Below are positions 1-6,319 of a DNA stretch of 10,195 bases, one piece after another; position 1 is the first letter of the stretch; every line of letters begins with the position of its first letter. The notes under the pieces are model-generated. The model did not search any database. It had not been told where the DNA came from and saw only the letters and a program-made list of their open reading frames with translations. The stretch covers positions 1 to 10,195 of the forward strand of contig URYO01000034.1 in the NCBI GenBank assembly GCA_900552195.1, given 5' to 3'. The stretch is from an uncultured Sutterella sp. (GTDB lineage: Bacteria; Pseudomonadota; Gammaproteobacteria; Burkholderiales; Burkholderiaceae_F). Both the position numbers and the translations under genes were made by a program.

Positions 1-696
1 CCTGCGAAGGTTCGTTTTTTACCGGGCGAAGGCAAACCGAAAGAATTTGCCGACCGTTCCTTATCGCCGGCCCAGTGGGAAGAGATTAAGACCCATCTTG
101 CTCAGCTGCCGCTTGACCTTGTCCGTATGCGCCTCGAGGTGCTTTTTGTCCTAGGAAAAGAACTCGGCATGCGCGCGAGCGAAATGATCAACGCGCGCTG
201 CGGCTGGATTGAATACTCGCGTTTCGGAGATGAAGAAACCGTTGTCATTGATATCGTCGGGAAAGGTGACAAACAAAGACGCCTGCCGCTGTCTTCCGAG
301 CAGGTCGACAAGATTTCTCGTTATCTCGCCGCCAGAAAACGCCCTCCGCTTTTTGAACCTACTGGAAAAGATGTGCCTCTGATTGCGAGCTTCCGCATCG
401 GCAATAAAGGCGCAGATAAAGAAGGTTTATCGCGATCCGGGCTCTATATCGTCCTGCACACCTTCCTAGAGGAAGTAGCCAACGACGTCCGAAAGAAAAA
501 TCCGCGCGACGCCGCTAAGCTCCTCGGAAGTTCTCTGCACTGGCTGCGCCATACCTTTGCGGTCGCCAGCCTGGAGGTGATGCCGGTGAACGTCGTTCAA
601 ACAGCCATGGGACATGCATCTGTGAACACAACTACCAGGTACATCTCTCCCGACCAGACAGAAGTCCTGGAAGGTTTTAAGAAGCTTAAATCCTAA
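1..696 (+). CDS. Tyrosine recombinase / integrase family protein, 5'-partial
   Basis: Catalytic domain of a tyrosine (XerC/D-lambda Int type) site-specific recombinase, which cuts and rejoins DNA through a 3'-phosphotyrosine intermediate. The frame is open from base 1, so the ATG at 127 is internal; 231 residues are visible, and most of the N-terminal core-binding (SAM-like) domain is off the edge. All catalytic positions are present, numbered from base 1: Arg58 in ELGMRASE, Lys91 in GKGDKQRR, His180 and Arg183 in LHWLRHTFA, the second His in MGHASVNTT, and nucleophile Tyr214 in TTRYIS. About 85 residues separate the Lys strand from the HxxR box, somewhat long for XerC/D and more like integrases of Burkholderiales mobile elements. 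No attachment site or element boundary is visible, so it could be a resident recombinase or the integrase of an element to the left. Its stop overlaps the end of holB by 4 bp. Family call is firm; the subfamily and substrate are unknown. Confidence 0.88.
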   Translation, partial: PAKVRFLPGEGKPKEFADRSLSPAQWEEIKTHLAQLPLDLVRMRLEVLFVLGKELGMRASEMINARCGWIEYSRFGDEETVVIDIVGKGDKQRRLPLSSEQVDKISRYLAARKRPPLFEPTGKDVPLIASFRIGNKGADKEGLSRSGLYIVLHTFLEEVANDVRKKNPRDAAKLLGSSLHWLRHTFAVASLEVMPVNVVQTAMGHASVNTTTRYISPDQTEVLEGFKKLKS

Positions 697-702
697 TTTT
701 TT
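673..702 (+). terminator. Candidate intrinsic terminator embedded in the 3' end of the recombinase gene
   Basis: An inverted repeat lies in the last codons of the recombinase: GGTTTTAAG (673-681), loop AAG (682-684), CTTAAATCC (685-693). The stem has six contiguous pairs, one T-T mismatch and two outer G-C pairs. The stop codon follows, then six T residues (697-702). The stem is AT-rich and weak, and three bases separate it from the T-run, so this is a plausible but not strong terminator for the plus strand. On the minus strand no T-run follows the hairpin, so it would not obviously stop the mltG-tmk-holB transcript. Confidence 0.4.
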
Positions 703-1736
703 CCAGCGTCAGCAAGCGTCTTAGCCCACGTGATGAACAGATCCTGAAGAACGAGACGTTTGCTCAAAGGATGATCCTTGCTGCGGTTAGCCTGCATCAG
801 CGTCTGGTTAAAACGAACCAGCTTCTGAAAATCCGTGCCCTTCACCTGACGTTTGTAAGCTTCAATGTGTTCCGGAAAATACCTCGGCTCGGCGCCCGAG
901 AGTACCGCCATCAGATCCCAATACCATCGCTGCATGATAGAAACGACAGGTCCCACCGGTATATCCTTTTGAAAGGCTGACAGCACTTGAACACTGGACA
1001 ACGCAGGACCTAAGGCAAGCATTTCCAGATACTTGGCTTCGTCTTTTTTATCCAGTGTGAGGTTGGGGTCAGCCTCATGAATCAGAAGCGGTCTGCCGCT
1101 TAAACGCGTGAGCTCTCCTTCAGGATTTCGGACCTTCTGAGACTTGAGGTAAGCAATGCCCTGCTCCCGCGTCGGAGGTGTGCAGCGAACCAACTGGCAG
1201 CGGGAACGGATCGTCGGAAGAATTGAGTTAATGTCGTCGGCAACCAGAATAAGTACCGCGCCTTCAGGCGGCTCTTCCAGTGTCTTAAGCAGTGCCGAAC
1301 TTTGGTCGCCCGACATAGAGTCGGCCGGATAAATAACGACGGCTCTGTGACCCGCACGATGGGCGGTCACGGAGAGATATTCACCGATACCTCGAACCTG
1401 CTCAATCAGAATTTGTTTGGACAGGCTTTTTCCTTTCGGAATTTCTCCGAACTTACCGTTCCAAGGTTCGGGGTGAAGCGCTGCCTCAGTTTCGCTTAAG
1501 ACGTAGCGAAGGTCGGGATGGTTTCCGCTGAAAATAAGTTTGCACTCTTCGCAAATGCCGCAAGGCGCGCCGTCTACAGGGTGCTGACACACTACAGCTG
1601 CGGCAAAGCGCGAAGCCAGTTCAAACACGCCGCATCCTCGCGGACCGTAAATCAAAATGCCTCCGGGAAGTTTATTGAGCATCTTGGCCAAGACTTCCGC
1701 CGGCCGCTCAAGCCACGGATACGGGGCTAAACCCAT
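693..1736 (-). CDS. holB: DNA polymerase III subunit delta prime (clamp loader)
   Basis: Delta-prime subunit of the DNA polymerase III clamp loader, which with delta and gamma/tau opens the beta clamp and loads it on primed DNA in the cytoplasm. The 347 residues are near the family's usual length. The AAA+ domain is N-terminal. Its P-loop is degenerate, GPRGCGVF at 31-38, with Val where the ATP-binding Lys normally sits. The zinc-module cysteines are at 50, 59, 62 and 65, the same spacing as in E. coli. LLKTLEEPP lies at 149-157, and the SRC motif (178-180) carries the conserved Arg that acts in trans on the neighbouring ATPase. The rest is the helical collar region. It is the last gene of mltG-tmk-holB: its ATG lies inside the end of tmk (10-bp overlap) behind a strong AAGGAGG, indicating translational coupling. 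The loss of the P-loop Lys fits a delta-prime that does not hydrolyse ATP, as in E. coli. Confidence 0.97.
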   Translation of the reverse strand: MGLAPYPWLERPAEVLAKMLNKLPGGILIYGPRGCGVFELASRFAAAVVCQHPVDGAPCGICEECKLIFSGNHPDLRYVLSETEAALHPEPWNGKFGEIPKGKSLSKQILIEQVRGIGEYLSVTAHRAGHRAVVIYPADSMSGDQSSALLKTLEEPPEGAVLILVADDINSILPTIRSRCQLVRCTPPTREQGIAYLKSQKVRNPEGELTRLSGRPLLIHEADPNLTLDKKDEAKYLEMLALGPALSSVQVLSAFQKDIPVGPVVSIMQRWYWDLMAVLSGAEPRYFPEHIEAYKRQVKGTDFQKLVRFNQTLMQANRSKDHPLSKRLVLQDLFITWAKTLADAGKN

Positions 1737-2335
1737 GTCTCAACCTCCTTGAGCACTCGTGCGGAGACTTCTTCCGGCGTTCCCTGAGCATCAATGACGA
1801 CGCATCGCTCGGGTTCTCTCTTTGCGATTTCCAGATAGCCTTGACGCACTCTTCGATGAAAGTCAGCATCTTCCTGTTCGAATCGATCCAGTTTGCGGAA
1901 CAAACGGGCCGCTGCAACTTCGGTGGGCAAGTCAAAGATGACGGTTTTATCCGGTTTGATATCCGGATGCACGAAGTTGGCGAGTATCTCAATTTCTTCC
2001 AGACTTCGACCGCGGCCGTAGCCTTGATAGGCAACGGAAGCATCCGTGAAGCGGTCGCAGAGAACCCATTTACCAGCTTCTAACGCCGGACGAATGATTT
2101 TTGCGAGATTTTCCTGACGCGCAGCAAACATTAGCAGGAGTTCACACTTTGCAGTCATCGGCTCATTTAACAGAAGCTCGCGGATCTTCTCTGCGCTTTC
2201 CGTACCGCCCGGCTCTCGGGTTCTCACAAAATCGATGCCCTTCTCTTTGAGCGCATTGGCGATCACTTCGAACTGAGTGCTTTTGCCGGCGCCGTCAACG
2301 CCTTCAACCGTAATAAATTTCCCGCGTTCTGTCAT
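1727..2335 (-). CDS. tmk: Thymidylate kinase (dTMP kinase)
   Basis: Phosphorylates dTMP to dTDP with ATP, an essential cytoplasmic step of dTTP synthesis shared by the de novo and salvage routes. Its 202 residues are typical for the family. The Walker A loop GVDGAGKST is at 12-20, and its Asp14 is the P-loop acidic residue of the TMPK family. REPGGT at 40-45 and the DRF triad at 94-96 follow; the latter contributes to phosphate and magnesium handling. YQGYGRG at 103-109 belongs to the dTMP-binding region. A basic LID segment with several Arg/Lys lies near 144-151 (RLFRKLDR). The ATG is only 3 bp past the mltG stop, with at best a weak AGGGA behind it inside mltG, so translation is probably coupled. 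Middle gene of mltG-tmk-holB, a linkage seen widely in proteobacteria. Confidence 0.98.
   Translation of the reverse strand: MTERGKFITVEGVDGAGKSTQFEVIANALKEKGIDFVRTREPGGTESAEKIRELLLNEPMTAKCELLLMFAARQENLAKIIRPALEAGKWVLCDRFTDASVAYQGYGRGRSLEEIEILANFVHPDIKPDKTVIFDLPTEVAAARLFRKLDRFEQEDADFHRRVRQGYLEIAKREPERCVVIDAQGTPEEVSARVLKEVETWV
1744..1750 (-). promoter_or_regulatory. Strong Shine-Dalgarno for holB, inside tmk
   Basis: On the minus strand AAGGAGG sits 7 bases before the holB ATG (1736-1734), wholly within the last codons of tmk. It fixes the holB start even though that start overlaps the tmk stop by 10 bp. It is the strongest ribosome binding site of the three-gene operon; the sites before tmk and mltG are weak. 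Confidence 0.85.
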
Positions 2336-2338
2336 TGT

Positions 2339-3358
2339 TTAAAGTCCCTGGCTTCTGAGATATTTCTGCACGGCCGCATTATGCTCTTTGAGTGTCTTAG
2401 AGAATTTAGTCTGGCCGCTCTTGCCCATGGCCACAAAGTATAAATAACCCGTATCAGCCGGGTGTGCGGCTGCTTCAATCGCGGCTAAGCCGGGGTTGCA
2501 GATCGGCGTCGGGGGAAGACCCGGACGCGTGTACGTGTTATACGGATGGTCGGTTCTCAAGTGTTTCTTGGTGATTTTGCCGTCAAAGTTTTCGATTCCG
2601 TAAGTTACCGTCGGGTCAGTCTGAAGCAGCATGCCGCGTTTCAAGCGGTTGTTAAAGACACTGGAAACTAAGGCGCGATCGGAGTTCTGACCGGTTTCTT
2701 TTTCAATAATGCTGGCGAGGATCAATAGTTCATAGGGAGATTTAACGGCAACATTCGGGGAACGTGTTTCCCAAGCCTTGCTAATGCGTTCCTGCTGCTC
2801 GCGGTAAGCGCGTCTTAACACCAGCGTATCGGGAGAACCTTTAGCAAATACAAATGTATCTGTAGCGAACTGACCCTCCGGGTGTGTGCCTTCCGGCGCG
2901 TGGACGACGGACATGACTGTTTTGAGGTCAAGATCGGGGTCTGCGTGATCTAAATCTTCGGAATTTTTAATGCGCGCCAAAAACTTTGCGGTCTCTGTAC
3001 CCTCAACCAGCGTGAACTTGCTCATGATCACGTCGCCTGAGGAGAACTTATCGACGATCTCTCGGATCGTGGATGGGTTCGGGATTCGGTAGTAACCCAC
3101 ATGAACCGATTTATCCTGATCATAAAAAGAGAATGCTCGGGTAAGGATTGACGGATCAACATCCGCCCCGGCTTGCTTGAGCGAGTTGGCAATTGAGCGG
3201 ATCGTACTGCCCTTGTCTACTTTAATCACGACCTCCGGAGGGTTTCCTTCAAAAGGCACCGGCCGCACGTTTACGTAATAGTAAGCACCGCCGAGAAGGC
3301 CGAAAGCCAGCAAGGCCACAAGGCCGCAGGCGGCTAGCAGTTTGACCACAAATCTCAT
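2339..3358 (-). CDS. mltG: Endolytic murein transglycosylase MltG (YceG family)
   Basis: Inner-membrane lytic transglycosylase that cuts nascent glycan strands within the chain, and so acts as a terminase that limits peptidoglycan strand length. The 339 residues match the family. The N-terminus is a single signal anchor: a positive start (MRFVVK), then a hydrophobic stretch at about 7-29, with the rest periplasmic. A LysM-like segment (EVVIKVDKGSTIRSIANSL, about 42-60) precedes the catalytic YceG domain. The active-site motif LASIIEKETG is at 214-223, and Glu219 corresponds to the catalytic Glu218 of E. coli MltG. The conserved FNNRL, LQTDPTVTYG and YNTY followed by GLPPTPICNPG also stand out. 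It is the first gene of the operon, and its promoter should lie in the 146-bp region shared with divergent ygfZ. No good Shine-Dalgarno precedes the ATG, so initiation may be weak, but the membrane anchor begins directly at this Met. Confidence 0.97.
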   Translation of the reverse strand: MRFVVKLLAACGLVALLAFGLLGGAYYYVNVRPVPFEGNPPEVVIKVDKGSTIRSIANSLKQAGADVDPSILTRAFSFYDQDKSVHVGYYRIPNPSTIREIVDKFSSGDVIMSKFTLVEGTETAKFLARIKNSEDLDHADPDLDLKTVMSVVHAPEGTHPEGQFATDTFVFAKGSPDTLVLRRAYREQQERISKAWETRSPNVAVKSPYELLILASIIEKETGQNSDRALVSSVFNNRLKRGMLLQTDPTVTYGIENFDGKITKKHLRTDHPYNTYTRPGLPPTPICNPGLAAIEAAAHPADTGYLYFVAMGKSGQTKFSKTLKEHNAAVQKYLRSQGL

Positions 3359-3504
3359 ACTGACACGCTATCGAATTAACACAACTCAAACAGCATGATA
3401 GCGACAATTTGAGGTTTGTCTGCTCACTTTGTCGAGGCTATCGGTCGGAATTGTTTTCGATCTGTTAATTTATCAACATGTTTTGATTAAGGAGTAATGC
3501 ACAA
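3359..3504. promoter_or_regulatory. Divergent promoter region between mltG and ygfZ
   Basis: This 146-bp AT-richer stretch must carry the promoters of both the leftward mltG operon and rightward ygfZ. I could not assign a convincing -35/-10 pair with standard spacing on either strand. It contains three copies of the hexamer GCTATC: 3367-3372 (+), 3397-3402 (inverted) and 3437-3442 (+). The first two extend to a 7-bp inverted repeat, CGCTATC/GATAGCG. These could be regulator binding sites, but that is inference. Confidence 0.55.
3489..3494 (+). promoter_or_regulatory. Shine-Dalgarno for ygfZ
   Basis: AAGGAG lies 10 bases upstream of the ATG at 3505 and supports that start. An earlier ATG at 3497 meets a stop after two codons, so it is not the gene start. 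A short inverted repeat, ATCAA-6 nt-TTGAT (3472-3487), sits immediately upstream. Confidence 0.75.
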
Positions 3505-4419
3505 ATGAGCATGCTTGAACTAAATTCCTGGACATTCAGCGAAGAACAAGATTTTGTATTTGTCGCTGTTCGCGGCGAAGACGCTGAAAACTTTCTCCAA
3601 GGAATGCTGACCCAGAATGTAAAGACAATGGGACCGACAGACGCTCGCTGGACGGCTGCTTGCAACCACCAAGGACGTACCGCCGCTACCTCTTTAATCG
3701 TCAGAATTCCGAACGGCTTCGGAATGCTTATGCCGAAATCCATTGCTCAGGACGAAGTTGATCGTCTGAGCAAGTTCATTTTGAGAAGCAAAGTCGAAAT
3801 CGAAATTCTTCCCGAACCGATCACCTATTTCTGCTCCGACGATGCCAAGGCTATCGACCGTCCGTGCCCGGCCCTTCCGCGCGAACCGATGCAGGCCTTG
3901 GTCGGTGATTCCGTTATCGTTGTTCGTCTTCCCTCCAATGACGCACAGGGAATGCACGGCAAATTCGTGGCTATCGGCAAGATCCCTGATGACATGTACG
4001 CTCCGATCAAAGCCCACAACCGCCTGGCTCGCTCGCTGATGGAAGAAGGTATTGCTTTAATCGAGAAACCCGAATCTCTCGAATGGCTGCCGCAGGCACT
4101 GAATATGGACTTGATCGGCGGTATTGCCTTTAACAAAGGCTGCTACACCGGTCAGGAAATCGTCTCCAAGACTGAAAACCTCGGCAAGGTAAAACGCCGT
4201 ATGTTCTTAGGCGTAGCCAGAGGAGTTAAAGGTCTTGACGAAGGCACGGAAGTCTTCATGGAAAACGAACCGATGGGACGTGTGGTTCAGTGCGACGGCG
4301 AACATTTCCTGTTCGTGCTGACTTATGAATACATGGATTCCGAACTGTATGTTAAGGATGTACCGGTAGAAATCCTGCCGCTTCCTTATGAAGTCACGGT
4401 TCCTGCCAGCGTGATCTAA
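3505..4419 (+). CDS. ygfZ: Folate-binding Fe-S cluster maturation/repair protein YgfZ
   Basis: Tetrahydrofolate-dependent protein of the GcvT-like/IBA57 family that supports assembly or repair of certain [4Fe-4S] enzymes, such as the radical-SAM enzyme MiaB in E. coli; cytoplasmic. The 304 residues are close to the usual 300-330. The diagnostic signature KGCYTGQE is at 211-218, with the family's essential Cys at 213. FLQGMLTQNV at 30-39 and the ACNHQGR segment at 52-58 match the N-terminal family blocks (usual form: LQGQxTxD...C...GK/R). LEWLPQALNMDLIGGIAFNKG leads into the signature and is also conserved. The C-terminal beta-barrel part (about 225-304) is intact. The start is set by AAGGAG 10 bases upstream. 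Transcribed alone, divergently from mltG, and closed by a strong terminator. Annotation pipelines sometimes mislabel such proteins as aminomethyltransferase (GcvT); the signature argues for YgfZ. Confidence 0.96.
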   Translation: MSMLELNSWTFSEEQDFVFVAVRGEDAENFLQGMLTQNVKTMGPTDARWTAACNHQGRTAATSLIVRIPNGFGMLMPKSIAQDEVDRLSKFILRSKVEIEILPEPITYFCSDDAKAIDRPCPALPREPMQALVGDSVIVVRLPSNDAQGMHGKFVAIGKIPDDMYAPIKAHNRLARSLMEEGIALIEKPESLEWLPQALNMDLIGGIAFNKGCYTGQEIVSKTENLGKVKRRMFLGVARGVKGLDEGTEVFMENEPMGRVVQCDGEHFLFVLTYEYMDSELYVKDVPVEILPLPYEVTVPASVI

Positions 4420-4436
4420 TTTAAACGCTTTTCTCT

Positions 4437-4468
4437 AAAAGACCGGAGCCTGCGAGCTCCGGTTTTTG
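4437..4468 (+). terminator. Intrinsic terminator after ygfZ
   Basis: A perfect 8-bp GC-rich stem, ACCGGAGC (4442-4449) pairing with GCTCCGGT (4456-4463), has a 6-nt loop and is followed by TTTTT (4463-4467). An A-run (4437-4440) precedes it, so the hairpin could also act on the minus strand, though no minus-strand gene ends here. It begins about 20 bp after the ygfZ stop and separates ygfZ from the methyltransferase transcript. Confidence 0.93.
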
Positions 4469-4531
4469 TTGTCCTTTTCCTTTGGCAAAATTTCTCCGCC
4501 GCTTGTCGCACAACGCTTTCTCCTCCTTGAT

Positions 4532-4537
4532 TAGAAT
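4532..4537 (+). promoter_or_regulatory. Candidate -10 element for the methyltransferase gene
   Basis: TAGAAT matches the sigma-70 -10 consensus at five of six positions. It lies between the ygfZ terminator and the methyltransferase. No good -35 is found at 16-18 bp; TTGTCG at 4503-4508 is 23 bp away, too far. If used, transcription would begin near 4544, leaving a short leader that contains the GGAG at 4562-4565 and the ATG at 4571. It would leave the TTG at 4547 almost leaderless. Confidence 0.35.
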
Positions 4538-4570
4538 GAAGGATTCTTGAATGCGTTTTACGGAGCGGAG

Positions 4571-6238
4571 ATGCCGATCTCAAAATCGACGGAAAAAATA
4601 TGGAAGCGATTAAATCGCGACCTGACCGGCAAACCCTCCTACCGGGCCAATAAAACCGGCTCTTCTCGGCGATTTATTCCCAAAGAACGCTGCGCCAATC
4701 CCGACACCGTCAGGTTTATCACAGAACTTCTGTCCTCTGAAGGTAAAGCCTCTCTTCAAAACACCATCTACACGCTGAGCTGTATGCTTTTGGATCGCTC
4801 CGACTGTGATGGAAAACTCGTCGAAAGCTTCAAAACCGAATACGGCCGCACGCATACTTTCGAACAGCAATTAGCGCAGCTAGAGCTTCCCGAAGACTTT
4901 GATCTTCTCGGTACGGCCTATCAGTCTTTTCTTACCGAAGGCGTCAAGAACTCCACAGGATCCTACTACACGGTACGATCTGTAGCTCAAGAGCTGCTGG
5001 ATTCTTTAGGTGCAAAACAAGGGGCAACTTTCCTTGATCCCTGCTGCGGCAGCGGCACCTTTTTGATGCTCGCTCAAGCTATGGGATTAAAAGTCAGCGG
5101 CGTAGACAGCGATCCGATTGCCGCTATGATTGCTAAAGCAAATCTGATCCGGTCGGGTGCAAAAGAATACCCGGATGTCCGCGTCACGGACTTCGTCAGC
5201 CGTTGGAAAAGCGAAAGAAGACGTTTTGACTTTGCGGCCACGAATCCGCCGTGGAGCTCAAAAACTAAAAACGTTTACGCCGATGTCTCGAGCTTTTTCT
5301 TCATGAAAACGCTTTCGCTCCTTAAATCCGGCGGTAAACTTGCCTTCCTGATGCCGATTTCGATGCTGAACATTGCTTCGCACCGGCTTTTCAGAGAGCA
5401 ATTGTTTAGCGACTGCCGTCTTCTTGAGATCCGTAAGTTCGACACGAAATTCAGCGGTGTTCAAACCGACTTTGTATCTATCCTCGCAGAGAAAGCAAAA
5501 CCCGCGGAAACGTTCAGGATGATTGGGACCGGGGAAGTCCGAGAAATTCCGCTTTCGCTTTTCCAACTCACGGAGCAAAAGACGATTTTCAGCGTGACGG
5601 AACCGGAAGTAGAAATTATTTATAAGATCCTTTCCAAAGGAGAGCTTTCTTTAGCCGACAGCAAATGGGCGCTGGGCATTGTGACGGGGAACAATAAAAA
5701 GCATTTAAAAGAGCTGCCGGGACAAGGTCTTGAACCGATCTACACAGGTAAAGAGATTCGCCCGTTTTACATCGACAAGCCCCGGTATTTTGTTCACTTC
5801 GATCGCGCTGCGTTCCAGCAGACGGCGCCGGACGAAATTTATAGAACAGCTCCAAAGATCATCTACCGCTTTATCTCCAATCATCTCGTCTTTGCGGCAG
5901 AAAGAAGCGGAGCGCTGGTGCTCAACAGTGCAAACATCCTTATTCCGAACGTTCCGGAGCTTTCTTTTGAAGCCCTGCTCGCTCTTTTAAACAGCAAGGT
6001 CTACTCTTTTGTCTACCAAGTCTTGTTTGGTCAAATCAAAGTGCTTCGCAGCAACCTTTTGCAGCTGAAGTTCCCGCGAATCTCTTCAGAGCAGGATGAC
6101 GAACTTAAAGCGCTGGTATATGCGGCGGAGGCAAAGCTCACCGATGATATCGAAGAAGAAATTAACCGTGCCGTTTTCAACATATACGGTTTGGATGACG
6201 ATGAGATCTCCGTTATCCGCAAAAGATTAGAGGCCTAG
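4571..6238 (+). CDS. Orphan N6-adenine DNA methyltransferase (Eco57I/TaqI-like)
   Basis: S-adenosylmethionine-dependent DNA methyltransferase that should methylate the adenine N6 within a specific sequence. 555 residues from the ATG at 4571, which has GGAG 5 bases upstream; a TTG at 4547 would add 8 residues but its AAGGA is only 3 bases away. The catalytic motifs run in gamma-class order: motif X STGSYYT (128-134), motif I DPCCGSGTF (156-164), acidic VDSDP (178-182) for SAM ribose, and motif IV NPPW (225-228). Residues about 340-500 resemble the TaqI-type C-terminal recognition region, with IYTGKEIRPF at 390-399, RTAPKIIYRF at 425-434 and a late LNSKVYSFVY. The N-terminal 110 residues show no PD-(D/E)xK nuclease motif and the length is far below type IIG enzymes, so it looks methylation-only. 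No restriction enzyme or HsdS lies beside it. It may be a solitary regulatory or housekeeping enzyme, or the remnant of a restriction system. Target sequence unknown. Confidence 0.94.
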   Translation: MPISKSTEKIWKRLNRDLTGKPSYRANKTGSSRRFIPKERCANPDTVRFITELLSSEGKASLQNTIYTLSCMLLDRSDCDGKLVESFKTEYGRTHTFEQQLAQLELPEDFDLLGTAYQSFLTEGVKNSTGSYYTVRSVAQELLDSLGAKQGATFLDPCCGSGTFLMLAQAMGLKVSGVDSDPIAAMIAKANLIRSGAKEYPDVRVTDFVSRWKSERRRFDFAATNPPWSSKTKNVYADVSSFFFMKTLSLLKSGGKLAFLMPISMLNIASHRLFREQLFSDCRLLEIRKFDTKFSGVQTDFVSILAEKAKPAETFRMIGTGEVREIPLSLFQLTEQKTIFSVTEPEVEIIYKILSKGELSLADSKWALGIVTGNNKKHLKELPGQGLEPIYTGKEIRPFYIDKPRYFVHFDRAAFQQTAPDEIYRTAPKIIYRFISNHLVFAAERSGALVLNSANILIPNVPELSFEALLALLNSKVYSFVYQVLFGQIKVLRSNLLQLKFPRISSEQDDELKALVYAAEAKLTDDIEEEINRAVFNIYGLDDDEISVIRKRLEA

Positions 6239-6254
6239 AGCCTGCTAAGTCCGT

Positions 6255-6299
6255 AAAAAGCGCCGGTTCGATTACCATAAGAAATCGAGATTCCGGCGC
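6255..6299 (-). terminator. Intrinsic terminator for the SNF2 helicase gene
   Basis: An outer stem GCGCCGG (6260-6266) pairs with CCGGCGC (6293-6299), and an inner stem TCGATT (6268-6273) pairs with AATCGA (6283-6288). Read on the minus strand it is followed by TTTTT (6259-6255), the right layout for stopping helicase transcription about 20 bp after its stop codon. On the plus strand the sequence after the hairpin is not T-rich, so it may not terminate the methyltransferase mRNA efficiently. Confidence 0.85.
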
Positions 6300-6319
6300 C
6301 GAGGTTTGCATGGCTTCAG

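Noticed and set aside
127..129. ATG at 127 as the start of the recombinase
   Set aside because: The same frame is open from base 1 and encodes sequence consistent with the end of the core-binding domain and the start of the catalytic domain; starting at 127 would remove most of this conserved lead-in.
3505..4419. Glycine cleavage T protein (aminomethyltransferase)
   Set aside because: The KGCYTGQE signature and 304-residue length fit YgfZ, and no gcvH or gcvP gene is nearby.
5258..5578. Minus-strand frame of about 106 codons inside the methyltransferase
   Set aside because: It is a shadow of a conserved coding region, with no ribosome binding site or recognisable domain.
4571..6238. Type I restriction HsdM
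   Set aside because: No HsdS or HsdR lies beside it, and the C-terminal half carries its own TaqI-like recognition region.
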